64,000 nucleotides of DNA. It comes from Zygaena filipendulae (taxonomy: Eukaryota > Arthropoda > Insecta > Lepidoptera > Zygaenidae). The stretch is taken from NCBI GenBank assembly GCA_907165275.2, contig OU015654.1, positions 1,629,501 through 1,693,500 on the forward strand. Reading direction: 5' to 3'. This document shows, piece after piece, positions 24,809-35,858 of this stretch (within the stretch, counting starts at the first letter, position 1; each line of letters opens with the position of its first letter). Both the position numbers and the translations under genes were made by a program. Under the pieces are notes generated by a model. It ran no database searches and was not told the DNA's origin. It was given only the letters and a program-made list of their open reading frames with translations.

Positions 24809-25135
24809 CTAGCTGTTCCCTGTGGTTTTACCCGCGTTAGTTTCGGAGATCCCGCCGGTATTCCGAGATAAAAGTACTCACTGCCCTATATTTTTTTCTA
24901 TACCTATAGGTACCCTTGACAACGTGTAGGTAGTATGCAAAATTTAATGTAGTTTCTTCCGCGTTAATTTCAGAGTTCCTGTGGGAATTCCAGGATAAAA
25001 AGTAGCCTATGTCCTTCTCTGTACCCCTGACAACGTGTATGGAAAATTTCATGGTGATTGGTTGAACCGTTTAGCCCTGAAAGCGTAACAAACAAACAAA
25101 CAAACTCATTTTCATATTTATAATATTAGTAAGGA
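24809..25135 (-). mobile_element. Helitron with an internal partial duplication
   Basis: A|CTAGCTGTTCCC start and AGTAAGGA|T end. Two copies of the GTTAATTTCAGAGTTCC ... TGACAACGTGTA module follow one another, so it is either a tandem insertion or a slippage product. Confidence 0.75.
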
Positions 25136-25599
25136 TTTTCAAGAGCTATCATCGCCGCATTACTTCCGGCATGACTCTCCGAATGGACACTCCTTTCAAA
25201 TTAAAAAACGTAACTTTTGACAAGAGTGTTACGGTCTAACTTCTATTCGACCGTTCCACGTTAATCCTCAAATTAGAATGTCAGAACGATATTCCAATTA
25301 AGATTGTACCACGTTAAAATTGCCCTTGATATAAGCGGATTTGAACTTTGTGTATATAGTATCAAAGTACTCGGGGTTCTGTCTGATGTTTTGGTGCGCA
25401 CAAAATCGTTTTCTATCCACCCTTCAGATTGTAGTGATCTGAATGCTGGCTAGTACTTACATTGAGACAATAATATAATTTTACTGGAAGTGTTTCACTT
25501 GTTTGCCATAAAAAAAATTGTTTAGAAGAACAAACTGTCTGTCCTTTGCAAAAAAGATAAAACTAAAGCTAATTCTTCGATTAAATAATATAGAACTTG

Positions 25600-25815
25600 C
25601 AAAAAGCAAGTACATAATATTATCAGGATATAGTGTATGGTATGCAAATGTGAGTTTATTTGTTTGTTTCGCTTTCAGTTCAGACCTCAACCGATCGTAA
25701 TGAAATTTTGCACACACGTTGTCAAGGATACAGACAAGGGTATAGGCTACTGTTTATACTGGAATTCCCGTGGGAACTCCGAAATTAGCGGGGGGAAAAT
25801 GCGGAGAACAACTAG
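25600..25815 (+). mobile_element. Helitron copy
   Basis: Core TGAAATTTTGCACACACGTT; hairpin mutated to GGGGGGAAAATGCGGAG; ends AACTAG|T. Confidence 0.75.
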
Positions 25816-26715
25816 TTAAAGTATATTGCCCGTTTGTTTTAGAACGAAGTTCTTCATCACACGGTACGGATGGGGGCTAAGTTTTCATGAGTGAAAGAAA
25901 TTTTCCGTCGTGAAATTTGCAGCGCGTGCTTATTTGTTAATGGTTTTTGGAGCGATTAGATGCTCAGAAATTTCATTATATTCGAGTGTTTCAAGACACC
26001 TGCGCATATTTTTGGTGTGATTTAGTGTGTATTTAAAAATTTATTGGAGGTGTTCTAGTAACACATTACATCTACGTATTATCTAGATGTTTCTCTTCAC
26101 AGGAACCAATTAGTGGAAGAGGTGACGGCCAATAAACGGCGAGTGTCGAAAGAGTGGCTCGTGGGAACACAAAAGTCGATTTACAGCCATCACCCGGCTA
26201 CATTGTCACAAGTTCGTTCTGTAATTGTACGAGTATAGTAGATACTCAACTTTGTGTTAAATGTCTGGGGAATGTCTGGGAGAACGAGAAATACCATATA
26301 CAACGTGTTAATGAATTAACCAAAAACCTGATACACTAACATGAATAAAAAAAAATATTGCTATTAATTCATATATTCAAATATTATAAATGTTCAAAGA
26401 TATAATTTTCTTACGTTTTTAACGGAAATCTGCTTTAGTATACTAATTTTGAACTGTGGCCTCAGTTTCATCATTTAATTTTTTATTTCAACTATTCACA
26501 AGTTTAAAAAAAAAAAATCACTTCTTAGTTCTGATGCGAATTGAGTTTAGAACTTTTGGAGTCAAAACTGATCACGAATATATGGCGGCTGTACTAGTAG
26601 TAAATGTTTGGTACAATTTACAATCACATACTTTTGAATCACTTCGACGCCCACAGTTCTGACGCGAACTCCGTTCATTAATATTGAATTTCTGATTTTG
26701 ATCATCTACTTTTGG

Positions 26716-26856
26716 TGTTGACTGTACTCTATATCCTTCTCTGTACCCCTGACAACGAGCATGCCAAATTTCATCCAAATCCGTTCAGCCGTTTTTGCGT
26801 GATTGAGTAACCAACATCCAAATATCCACACTTTTACATTTATAATATTAGTAGGA
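26716..26856 (-). mobile_element. Helitron copy, 3' truncated
   Basis: Ends AATATTAGTAGGA|T. Inner CCGTTCAGCCGTTTTTGCGT matches 27801-28008 and 33849-34047 closely. Confidence 0.75.
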
Positions 26857-27484
26857 TTTTTATCATAATCCTCAATTCTTAAAATATACATAACTACCTA
26901 TGTATTATAGTTTTTATTATATGTTCTACATTTGACTTGATGCACCAAATTCTCAAACCCAACTTCAAAACTCAATTCCTTTGAAGATTATTTATTTATC
27001 TTTCGTAGATAGGTACCTATATACATATATGCCTGTCATTAAATTCTCAAAGTTAGATCTAACCCTACCAGATTTGAAATGTCGTAAATTGTCACAATTG
27101 ATCTCGTTGGGTCGCCGCTTCGGTTACTATTAGCATAAATACGCACTTACTACGCACCACGTACGGTGGAGGAATATCATAGCTACATACATACTGTATA
27201 TTTTTACGTAGAACATTTTTAAACTGAATTTGGACCTTGAGTCTTGCTGATAAGTTCCACTTTTGTTTGAACTGCCCTGTATAATATGCGACTCCACGTA
27301 GATTCGCAGAGAGACGAGCAAAATATGAGCCTTAATTTAGGGTTGCCAGGTGGTCCGGCTTAAGCGCCCTCTCCCTGGGAGATGTCGCCGATAAAAAACA
27401 AATTCCCGACGTTATTCAACGTTTTTCAGCACTCTTCTAGCTAACAAATTATAGGATTTGTTTGATTGATCTTGTTTATACCGA

Positions 27485-27735
27485 TGGGCTTGTCAACCAA
27501 ATTTAAGTTTTAAGTCCGTCTTGTAGATTAATAAAAAATATTTATTGGACACGTATTTTTTTTATTTTTTACGTAGGTAATGAAAAAATAACAATGTCGC
27601 GTGACGTCACGCCGTGCACTGCTAAACTTATCTTAGTATTTTTGAAATAATTTGCAAAAGCAAAAAATACGTGTCTATTATTTTTTTCTTATCTAACTGA
27701 CGGACTAAAATAGAATTTTGATTTTCATACCCTGG
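27485..27735 (+). mobile_element. TGACGTCAC MITE, copy 4, deleted centre
   Basis: GTCAACCAAATTTAAGTTTT start, one GTGACGTCACGC, GACGGACTAAAATAGAATTT end. Confidence 0.75.
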
Positions 27736-27800
27736 AAACTAACTATCCTAATACAATATCTGCCGCCTGGAAAGAAAAGTTTTTCAGTTAGTTATGAAAA

Positions 27801-28008
27801 TCCTACTAATATTATAAATGTGAAAGTGTGGATGTTTAGATATTTGGATGTTTGTTACTCAATCACGCAAAAACGGCTGAACGGATTTGGATGAAATTTG
27901 GCATGCACGTTGTCAGGGGTACAGAGAAAGACATAGGGTACTTTTTATTCCGGAATTCCCGCGGGAACTCCGAAATTACGGCGGGTGAAACCGCTAATAC
28001 ACAGCTAA
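27801..28008 (+). mobile_element. Helitron copy, complete
   Basis: A|TCCTACTAATATTATAAATG start, CAGCTAA|T end (fits CTRR). Nearly identical through the core to 33849-34047, which suggests a young subfamily. Confidence 0.85.
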
Positions 28009-28448
28009 TAATTATAATTTTTCCTATCTTTTATTTCTCACTATTTTGAAATTTCTATTCCTCGTTAGCAAAAGATGGATCTGAAGATTCTGAAGGTTAA
28101 AAAATAAGATGGGTTGGGCATCAAGGGTGTATAGCTTTACGTTAGACATTTATTTTGTTCCGATAAATATCAACAACAGCGGATTTTGTTGTGTATTACG
28201 GCGCTTTTTTTTGACAGTAAAATATCGCTGTGGCGGTTTTTCACGACGTGTTCGTCAAACATCTCTTAACTCTCAAAGACTGATAAAGTATTTTAATTTC
28301 AGGCCACAACTGTGCAACGTGGCTAATAAAGTTAGATAATATTATGTTGAAATTAAATTGTAAATAAAATTCTACAGTAAAGAGGGGAAATATTAAATGA
28401 AAATATTTTGCAATAAGTACATATTTCTTTCATCTATACATATTTTTA

Positions 28449-28656
28449 TCTATACTATACTAATAAGAGGTAAAGTTTGTGAATTGTGAGTTTGTGACGT
28501 TGTAGGGGGTGAACTCTGGATCTACAAACCGATTTTGAAAATTCTTTCACTTATAAGAAGCTACGGTAGTCCTGAATGACATAGCGTACTTTTTATCCCG
28601 AAATTCCCTCGGGAACTCCCAAATTATCGCGGATGAAACCGCGGGGGAACAGCTAC
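28449..28656 (+). mobile_element. Helitron copy, TCTATACTATACTAATAAG subfamily
   Basis: A|TC start; hairpin CGCGGATGAAACCGCGGGG; end AGCTAC. Inner GTGAACTCTGGATCTACAAA is not shared with the other subfamilies. Confidence 0.75.
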
Positions 28657-29089
28657 TGTCTAATAAAACAACTGAAACCGCGTGTCTCTACAATGAACAC
28701 CTACTATTATGTATTTACCAAAAATTGAGAGGAGGCGCTAGAAGAATTCCCGAGAATCGCTAAATTCACGGAGACAGCTTGCAAAGTATCTTATATTTAA
28801 GCAGAACCCGAAACCATTTTATCATTTTTATATATGCATACACGTCATATTAAACCACAGTACGATGTAAAAATTCCATCATCATAAAACGTTTAGAAGG
28901 CGCGTGTGGGTGCGCTTTTATTATTTTGTCTCATCAAGTCGGTCCGTTAGGCTAAAATCCGGATATAGCCGGTAAGCCGGACCGCTGATTACTCAGCTAT
29001 ATAAGCTGATTTGATCGCTATAATCTGATTTGAAGACTGAAAGCCAAAACCGGATGATATAATAATACCTATTGCAAAAGTACTCTACG

Positions 29090-29248
29090 TCCTTCAGTTC
29101 CCGCGGGAATTCCGGGATAAAAACTATCCTATCTTTTAAGTTGGCCCATATTATAAATGATTACAAAATTTCATCAAAATCCGTTCAGTAGTTTCGGAGT
29201 CCATCGCGGACAAACAACGTGACACGTGATTTATATATATATATTAGA
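29090..29248 (-). mobile_element. Helitron copy, TGTTTGTCCGCGATGG subfamily, 3' truncated
   Basis: GTTCCCGCGGGAATTCCGGG to ATATTAGA|T; matches 7600-7754 in reverse. Confidence 0.75.
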
Positions 29249-30128
29249 TTAAAATATTATAAGAACAAATGACAGCTAGAGGTGTTTGCGTGGTGCGTCC
29301 CCATGACCAAAGCGGTCACTGCCTCAGCATGTTGCTATGAGTGCAGCCTAGCGCTAATCATTAAAATCATATGGAAACTCAAAAATCTGTCGGTATTTGG
29401 GCAAGAAGTTAAGCAAAAACAATTCCTTGTCACGGACATTGCGACACCGTTTCGACATAATTATCTCTATGTGTATAAATTGCGTCAGCCAAATGTTTGC
29501 CTCAGCGATATATTATGGGTCTATATCACAGCAACTTCCGTACCTACGTCACGATCTTCAGCCTATTTCCTCCATCCGATCTTACACCTGTCTCAAGACG
29601 CACAACAGCCTGTATACGTGTATTAATATCTTATTTTTGTGTCTCCATAGCGGGGCTTGCGGAAAAGTTCATTCGCAGAAATCGTCTTGTACCTACATAA
29701 TACATTGCATGTTTGAATGACAATATATATGTTAATTTGACTTCTTTGAGATTTTTTTAATTCATCCGTGAGTTCAATGTCCGATCATTGCAATTTTGTA
29801 ATGGAGATTCAGGAAATGGAAAAGTTAACAAATTTTTATATTTTCATATCGAAATATACTATTTACATATAATTCACATTACATAAAAATCGAAGGACTT
29901 CGTTCCAAACTTAACCGCACAAGTTTATTTATTTTTATTTTTCTTAATTTTTTTCTTAGATTAATATTTAGGTATTTCGTATTCCAGGACCTAAAGTAAC
30001 TACATATATGCCAAACATTAAAATATGCCTTCAGTAAATACAGTAGTTACAGAGCTGAGTGGTAAAATATAAAGATATATATATATTCACTTCTATAAAG
30101 TCTTCGAATTGATCTCTCTGGTAAGATA

Positions 30129-30371
30129 ATATGGACGCAGAGAAGCAATAACATGTTAAACCACAAAATTAAGTTACCTATTCAGAACGATTTATTGAGA
30201 GTTAGGGAACGTTTTTTAATTTTGTGTTTACATTATCACATTGTTTAAGTATGTAACTAAATATTGAATATAAAAAATATTGACAGAAAATGGCGCTATA
30301 ATTTTAAAACACGATTTACTCAAACTTTCTCCAGTGTGGGTTAACACACTATTGCTTATCTATGTCCATAT
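30129..30371 (-). mobile_element. MITE with TCCAAGTGGACATAG ends, copy 2
   Basis: ATATGGACGCAGAGAAGCAA to TTGCTTATCTATGTCCATAT; shares ATTTATTGAGAGTTAG with copy 1 in reverse. Confidence 0.75.
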
Positions 30372-31617
30372 AATCGATTTAGTCATCAACTCGTCGTAAA
30401 CAATGATTACTCAGATAAGAATGATTCTCTGCTAATCTGTTTAAATTTCAATAGTTACTAGAGTATGCAACTTCGCTTTTACGTACCTGGATATTCTGCA
30501 AACTTGTTATGTACACAAAATATCCGAGCAACGCCTTATACGTACCTAACCAAGTACTTGAAACATAAGACATGTTAATTAGAGGCGTGAATTACAATAT
30601 AATATATGACAACAATAAATTTTATAAATTGACACGGCATCGCGAGCAGCGGTCATAATCGCCTGTCAAAATGTCACTGGCCTGTATACATAGTGTATGC
30701 GTTAGCTCGTGCAGGCGCCACGCAGTTTTAGACCTAAAGTGCTGAGCATTAGACTAATGCCCGCTCTCCATCCACGTCCACAGCGAATTGTCGACCTGGC
30801 TGCACTAACTGGAACAGCGGTCGAAAACATTCGGCTGTTACATTAGTTTTTCCAAAATTACTTACCAATTTACTTGTAGGTAAATAGCTCAATTTATAAG
30901 TCAGTGAGAGAAGGCGAAAAGACGATGTCTTAATTGGAATTTGTGTTAGTTGCTTGTTTGATGAATTTCAAAATCTAATAAAATCGAAGTTTAAGTTCTG
31001 GGAAGTTATCGTAAGTTTATTATTAGTACATTAATAATAACTGAAAATCATAATATCAGATATTAATATTTGATTATAACTTTGTGCCGGCGTTTATTAA
31101 TGTTTTAGGAAGGTACAGCCAGCATCATAAATATGCAATAACTTTTGGAAGTCGTTGAATCGTAATGTAATAATAAAACGACTGACAAATGAACTATTTT
31201 TAAATATATCATGGTATCACATTTAAGTTTAAAGTTAATCAATAAGTTCCGAGGCTAATGACGTCACTAAAACCGCTGTAACTCGTAAACTAACGGTCGG
31301 CCAAAATCAAAACATATGGATACTTTATTCCACACACAAATTATTTTACATTACAAAGTTATTTATAGTCGTTACTAAATCGCGTCAGATGAAAGGTAGA
31401 AGAAGAGATCAGGTAGTCGTCATAAAAAATTGTAGGTAATGTCTAATCTTTGATTCTACCAAAGGTTGTTCACATCTGGCTATGCACGGCTAGTTCAGTA
31501 TGCAGAGCACTTATACTTGCCATCGCTTAGCAGGAGCACAGCGACAGCGATCCGCGCAAACTCTACTACGTACTTAATAATGTTGCACTTTCTTAATACC
31601 GGCCAGCGGACGACTGT

Positions 31618-31660
31618 TGAAAGGGGAAAGAAAGAAGAAAGAAACAAACATTTATTTATG
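31618..31660 (-). repeat. GAAA-rich retroelement tail, reverse
   Basis: GGGGAAAGAAAGAAGAAAGA then AACATTTATTTATG: reads on the minus strand as AATAAATGTTTGTTTC followed by (TTTC)n. Confidence 0.5.
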
Positions 31661-31830
31661 CAAAATAAGACACTCAACACTAATGAGCATACAGAACAAC
31701 ACAAATGAAAATCGGTAATTAAAGAATGTAAAACAAACTAAACATAGCAAACAAAGAACTATAAGCGACTTGTACTTTTACGCTTCCTTAAGAAGATTCA
31801 AACGAGTTAGTGAGTTTTATGTTAGTAGAT

Positions 31831-31853
31831 AATTAATAATAATAATAATAATA
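31831..31853. repeat. (AAT)n microsatellite
   Basis: About seven AAT units, close to the second ATT tail at 31881-31896 of the neighbouring SINE. Confidence 0.85.
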
Positions 31854-31864
31854 AAAACCTAAAT

Positions 31865-32145
31865 TTAAGATCAATAAATGAATAATAATAATAATCCACA
31901 TCACAACACACAGATCTACTTGATCCCACAGTAAGCTTAGCTTGTGTCGTGGAAACCAAGCAAACGTGGTATATACTACATAGAATTACTTACATATTAT
32001 ACTATAGATATACAAACACACCCATACTGGAAAATGGAACCCTGTGTTCGTCACACAAAGTCCACCCCCACCGGGAATCGAACCCGGAACCCCTTGATTA
32101 GCGGGTAGGCATGGTGAACTCTGCGCCAATCGGGCCTCGTCGTCG
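31865..32145 (-). mobile_element. tRNA-derived SINE, nearly complete
   Basis: On the minus strand: GGCCCGATTGGCGCAGAGTT (A box), GGGTTCGATTCCCGGTGG (B box), body with GTTTGCTTGGTTTCCACGAC, and an ATT-repeat tail at 31881-31896. The anticodon arm does not fold as a good tRNA, so this is a SINE and not a tRNA gene. Confidence 0.85.
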
Positions 32146-32298
32146 TCGTACTTACATACATAGCTTGATCTATGGATTGATCTAAAGAAAATTCTAACGG
32201 AGACATGTTGGCACCTACTTGTCATTTATGTTTTCCTTTTCAATAACGTAAATAATAATAGAATAACATTTATTAAAAAAGTACATTTTATAAAATTA

Positions 32299-32503
32299 CT
32301 AGCTGCCCCCCGCGGTTTCACCCGCGGTAATTTAGAAGTTCCCGCGGGAATTCCAGGATAAAGTATAGATTTAAACCTTCCTCGTGAATTATGAATTATT
32401 CTATCTATTGGTAAAAACCGCATGAAAATCCGTTGCGTATTTAAAGACCTACATAAGGACAGACAGACAGCGGGAATCGACAATGTTATATACTATGTAT
32501 TGA
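32299..32503 (-). mobile_element. Helitron copy
   Basis: A|CTAGCTGCCCCCCGCGG start with a perfect hairpin; GACAGACAGACAGCGGGAAT; ends ATTGA|T. Confidence 0.8.
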
Positions 32504-32886
32504 TAAAAAGATAAGTTAAATGTACCAGTAGGTATACCAGTAAAGAAGAGATAAAGATGAACATGACTTTCTATCTGTTGCATTCGTGCAATATACATAT
32601 TTTTCAGCGACGTCGCAAAATCTTTGTAGCTATAGTCTTTTTCGTCTGGCCTCGTTTTTAATTATGTAAGTAGGTATTAGATAATAAAAATCTGAATAAT
32701 TGCACCTGCAGCATTAAAAATACGCATTCCCGCTTTTTTTTAATATAATCGTTATCAACTAACACTAAACTACACTAATTAGGTATGTGTGCTACACCAA
32801 AGACATTATTCATACTTCCAATATGAATTCATATGTCCAATATTAAATACTTATACAATGTGAGAAGGTGAAATTATAGATATTCA

Positions 32887-33110
32887 CTAGCTGCCCCCGC
32901 GGTTTCACCCGCGGTAATTTTAGAGTTCCCGCGAGAATCCCGAGATAAAAAGTAACCTATTTCCTTTTCCCCTGACAAAGTATATCAAAATTTCATGATG
33001 ATCGCTTGAGTACGTAAGGGACTGACTCCACGAGCGTGAGAAAGTCCCTATAAGAAGAGTCCCTAAGGCCTGAAAAGGAAATAGAGAGAGTTACTTTCGC
33101 ATTTATAATA
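32887..33110 (-). mobile_element. Helitron copy with a short insert
   Basis: A|CTAGCTGCCCCCGCGG start. An extra block of about 55 bases with GGGACTGACTCCACGAGCGT and two AGTCCCTA repeats sits at about 33012-33068. Confidence 0.7.
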
Positions 33111-33458
33111 CATATATAATATATTATACGAATATTATGTTTGTTGCATGCCTTACGCAGAGACCGAAAAGGAAGTTAATGGAACATAACAAATCATTAC
33201 CTAGTTCACTTATCGATAGTAAATCGATAAAATAAGTTCATGAGTGTTGTAACCAAATTCACTATCGGAGATAACCGCGCGTGTTTTCCATATCTACCTA
33301 TCTATCTGATAAAATAACGCCGAACCCAAATATAATATAATCACTACGATAAATGTTGAACTCCCATAGAAAAAAATTGAATGATGAAATCATCTTTGGC
33401 TATTACAGCATTGCCAATCCTCAAAGCAAATATATCAGTTTGGGATAGGTTTGCCAAC

Positions 33459-34800
33459 ATAACAATCAGTGTGGTTTCGCCTATAGTGAAAGGTCGATAT
33501 CAATATCGATAAAAATCAGGACTACGGTTCTTTATACACACTCGTTATTTTAAAACAGCTGTTTTCCTCGACCTCTCTAAGGCTTTTGACACAGTCTCGA
33601 TCCCAATCCTCTTGAGAAGCTGAAATTTCAATTTGTCGTTAGGGGAGTCACTCTAGAATGGTTTAGAAGCTACCTGGCTGATAGAAAACAATGCGTTAGT
33701 ATTAGTGGCTTAAGTAGCGGTCAGGAAACAGTGAATTTTGGCGTCCCGCAAAGAAGTATCCTAGGACCGACACTGATTATTATGTACATAAACGACATAC
33801 ACTCCAACGTCGATGGTGAAATAATTTGTTACGCCGATAATACTGCTATCCTACTAATATTATAAATGAGAAAGTATGGATGTTTGGATGTTTGTTACTC
33901 AATCACGCAAAAACGGCTGAACGGATTTGGATAAAATTTGGCATGCACGTTGTCAAGGGTACAGAGAAGGACATAGGGTACTTTTTATCCCGGAATTCCC
34001 GCGGGAACTCCAAAATTACCGCGGGTGAAACCGCGGGGCACAGCTAGTAATTTATAAAGAATCTATCTGGCCAGAGTCAGCCAGAGGTATTTGAAAAGGC
34101 TGATAAGGGGTTGAGATATGTAACTGTGAGGCTGCTTAATAACCTACTCACTAATAACTCTTCTAAAACCAAGGTATTTGTTTCTACAAAACAACTACTT
34201 CCGTCCCTAACCCATAGCTGCTATTGAAGCTGCACTTCCAGTGTATGTAGTCGAAATTTCGAAATTCTGGTTGAGTTCACATTTAAGTTCTCATTTAAAA
34301 TTATTGACATTATGAAACTTCAGCGCTCGGCATCAATAGACGCCGTATACTTTGCTCTTTGTCAGTCGTTGATCACGTACTGCATATCTTCCTGCGGTGA
34401 TGCCTCTAAAACTCACATTATTCAACTAGAAAGAGCTGTTCGGGCAGTGTTTAAAACAATGCTGACAAAACCTTTTAGATATCCAGCAAATAAACTATAT
34501 CAAGAAAGCAAAGTTCATAAATTATTTATGCAAAAACTAGCTCTGAGAGTTCATCGGTCATTATAATTACATCTAAAGACTACCAAGTTATGCTGAAACG
34601 ACGGGTCATCAGAATCTCATTTCCCTAAACCAATTCATGTTTTGCAAAACGTTTCAGTCCATAGATAGGCTCCCTTATTTTTAACTACGTAGTCCGAGCC
34701 TATGATATAAAACATTGCTCTGTAAAAGAAGCATAAGCTAAAATTGTGTCTTGACTCGCATTCCTAAATTATGACGGAATTCGTTTTTTGGCTTATAGCA
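33459..34800 (+). pseudogene. Jockey/CR1-like LINE reverse transcriptase relic, split by a Helitron
   Basis: Readable pieces in order: NNQCGF (33459), TAVFLDLSKAFDTVS (33551-33600), VRGVTLEWFRSYLADRKQCV, GVPQRSILGP, then YADN where an active enzyme has YADD (33831-33842). The Helitron at 33849-34047 interrupts; the reading resumes as IYKESIWPES, shifts frame, and continues ADKGLRYVTVRLLNNLL. The thumb region follows (34312-34566: SLITYCISSCGDASKTH, QLERAVRAVFKTML). Weak similarity persists to about 34800. There are several stops and frameshifts; the catalytic Asp is lost. Old, dead copy; the 5' half is absent. Confidence 0.85.
33849..34047 (+). mobile_element. Non-autonomous Helitron (Lep1-like), complete, 199 bp
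   Basis: Starts TCCTACTAATATTATAAATG and ends CACAGCTAG, inserted between A (33848) and T (34048) with no duplication. A hairpin CCGCGG-GTGAAA-CCGCGG lies about 10 bases before the CTAG. Removing it restores an uninterrupted reverse-transcriptase reading (TAIIYKES) in the host LINE, which fixes the boundaries exactly. Confidence 0.93.
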
Positions 34801-35721
34801 TTATATTTTCTAAGGAATGCATGCTGATTTAATGTCATCATTTTTAGTTTTTGTTAATTGTTTAACTTCCTATATCAACCAAGCGATATCTGTATAACAG
34901 ACATTGTCAATTCCAAACCGGCACCCATGACACAGGATTTAACTAATGTTGTTTTTCTGCTACCTAATAAACATTTTTCATTTTTTATCTTTTCATTTCA
35001 TTTATTTCTGAAGTCAACGTCACTACTTGTAATCCACTGTAATAAAATCATTTAATTTTATTTCAATTATTATAATTTTACAATTTTATTTTCACTAACA
35101 TAGTCGTCAAATAAATTTTGAACATATTGGTTAGACGTTTGTAAATAATAGGTATCGAATAATAGAAAAGTGATATTGTAGATAGATTTTGGTGGCCTTA
35201 ACCCAGCTTTGGCACCTAAAACAAATAATAGATTTATCGATGACTGTAAAAATTACATTTTCGCACTAATAAATTTCTTTTTCAGTTTACAAAATAAATT
35301 TTAAAACTTTATAAAAAACAATGGATTTATCGATATTTGTAAAAGTTATATTTTACACACTATTTACGTAATATATGTTTTTTTATTTACTCAATTTTAA
35401 AGAACTATCAATTTTATTTTTAAACACTAAATGTACAAACATAATATAAATTGATTAATATCAACATCCAACTGGATATCAAGGGTATTGTGCCATAATA
35501 TCCTCTTTATACCGTCTTCTTTTAAGAATTTAAATCCTAAATACCACACTTTTATAGAATATCTTATCCTGTGATACACTTAACAAAGAAAAATTCGCTT
35601 AATTCCGTACATTTTTATTAATGTATGTAGTTGCCCAGCATGACCATGAATGTCACAGGAAAACTACATATTACATACACCAAATCCACTGAGCGAAAGT
35701 TACTATGATTTGATAATTATG
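34801..35721. other. Fucosyltransferase upstream DNA
   Basis: Very AT-rich; two related lines (GATTTATCGATGACTGTAAA at 35232 and GGATTTATCGATATTTGTAA at 35323) form a short direct repeat. Confidence 0.5.
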
Positions 35722-35728
35722 TATAAAT
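35722..35728 (+). promoter_or_regulatory. TATA box candidate of the fucosyltransferase gene
   Basis: TATAAAT lies 131 bases before the ATG at 35859. A start site 25-30 bases downstream falls on the inverted repeat at 35743-35762. Confidence 0.35.
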
Positions 35729-35742
35729 TAGCAAAAAAAAAC

Positions 35743-35762
35743 GAACGCTATCTATAGCGTTC
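35743..35762. repeat. 9-bp inverted repeat in the fucosyltransferase 5' region
   Basis: GAACGCTAT and ATAGCGTTC flank a two-base spacer; the arms are perfect. It sits where transcription would start if the TATA at 35722 is real. It could be a factor site or a hairpin at the 5' end of the mRNA. Confidence 0.6.
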
Positions 35763-35858
35763 CATGACGGACGATAAGTTCGTCAGTATATGATTATCCA
35801 GTAGAAGTTATACATCCTATCGGTGTTCACCTGTCCATACGTAGATTACAAATATACA

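Larger units (their letters stand above)
25136..27484. other. Mostly unassigned DNA between repeats
   Basis: A good-looking splice acceptor TTTCTCTTCACAG ends at 26102 and is followed by 45 open codons, discussed under rejected items. GAACGAAGTTCTTCATCACA at about 25850 recurs in part at 18383 and 39540. Confidence 0.4.
28657..31617. other. Unassigned intergenic DNA
   Basis: Holds the Helitron at 29090 and MITE at 30129. Frames at 29282-29720 (up to 114 codons) have no known family. 30640-30840 is unique and GC-richer. Confidence 0.45.

Noticed and set aside
26103..26238. Possible terminal exon after TTTCTCTTCACAG
   Set aside because: Good acceptor and 45 open codons (LVEEVTANKRRVSKEW), but no partner exon, no family and the length is expected by chance.
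32048..32145. tRNA gene on the minus strand
   Set aside because: A and B boxes are present, but the cloverleaf is poor and it continues into a SINE body with an ATT tail.
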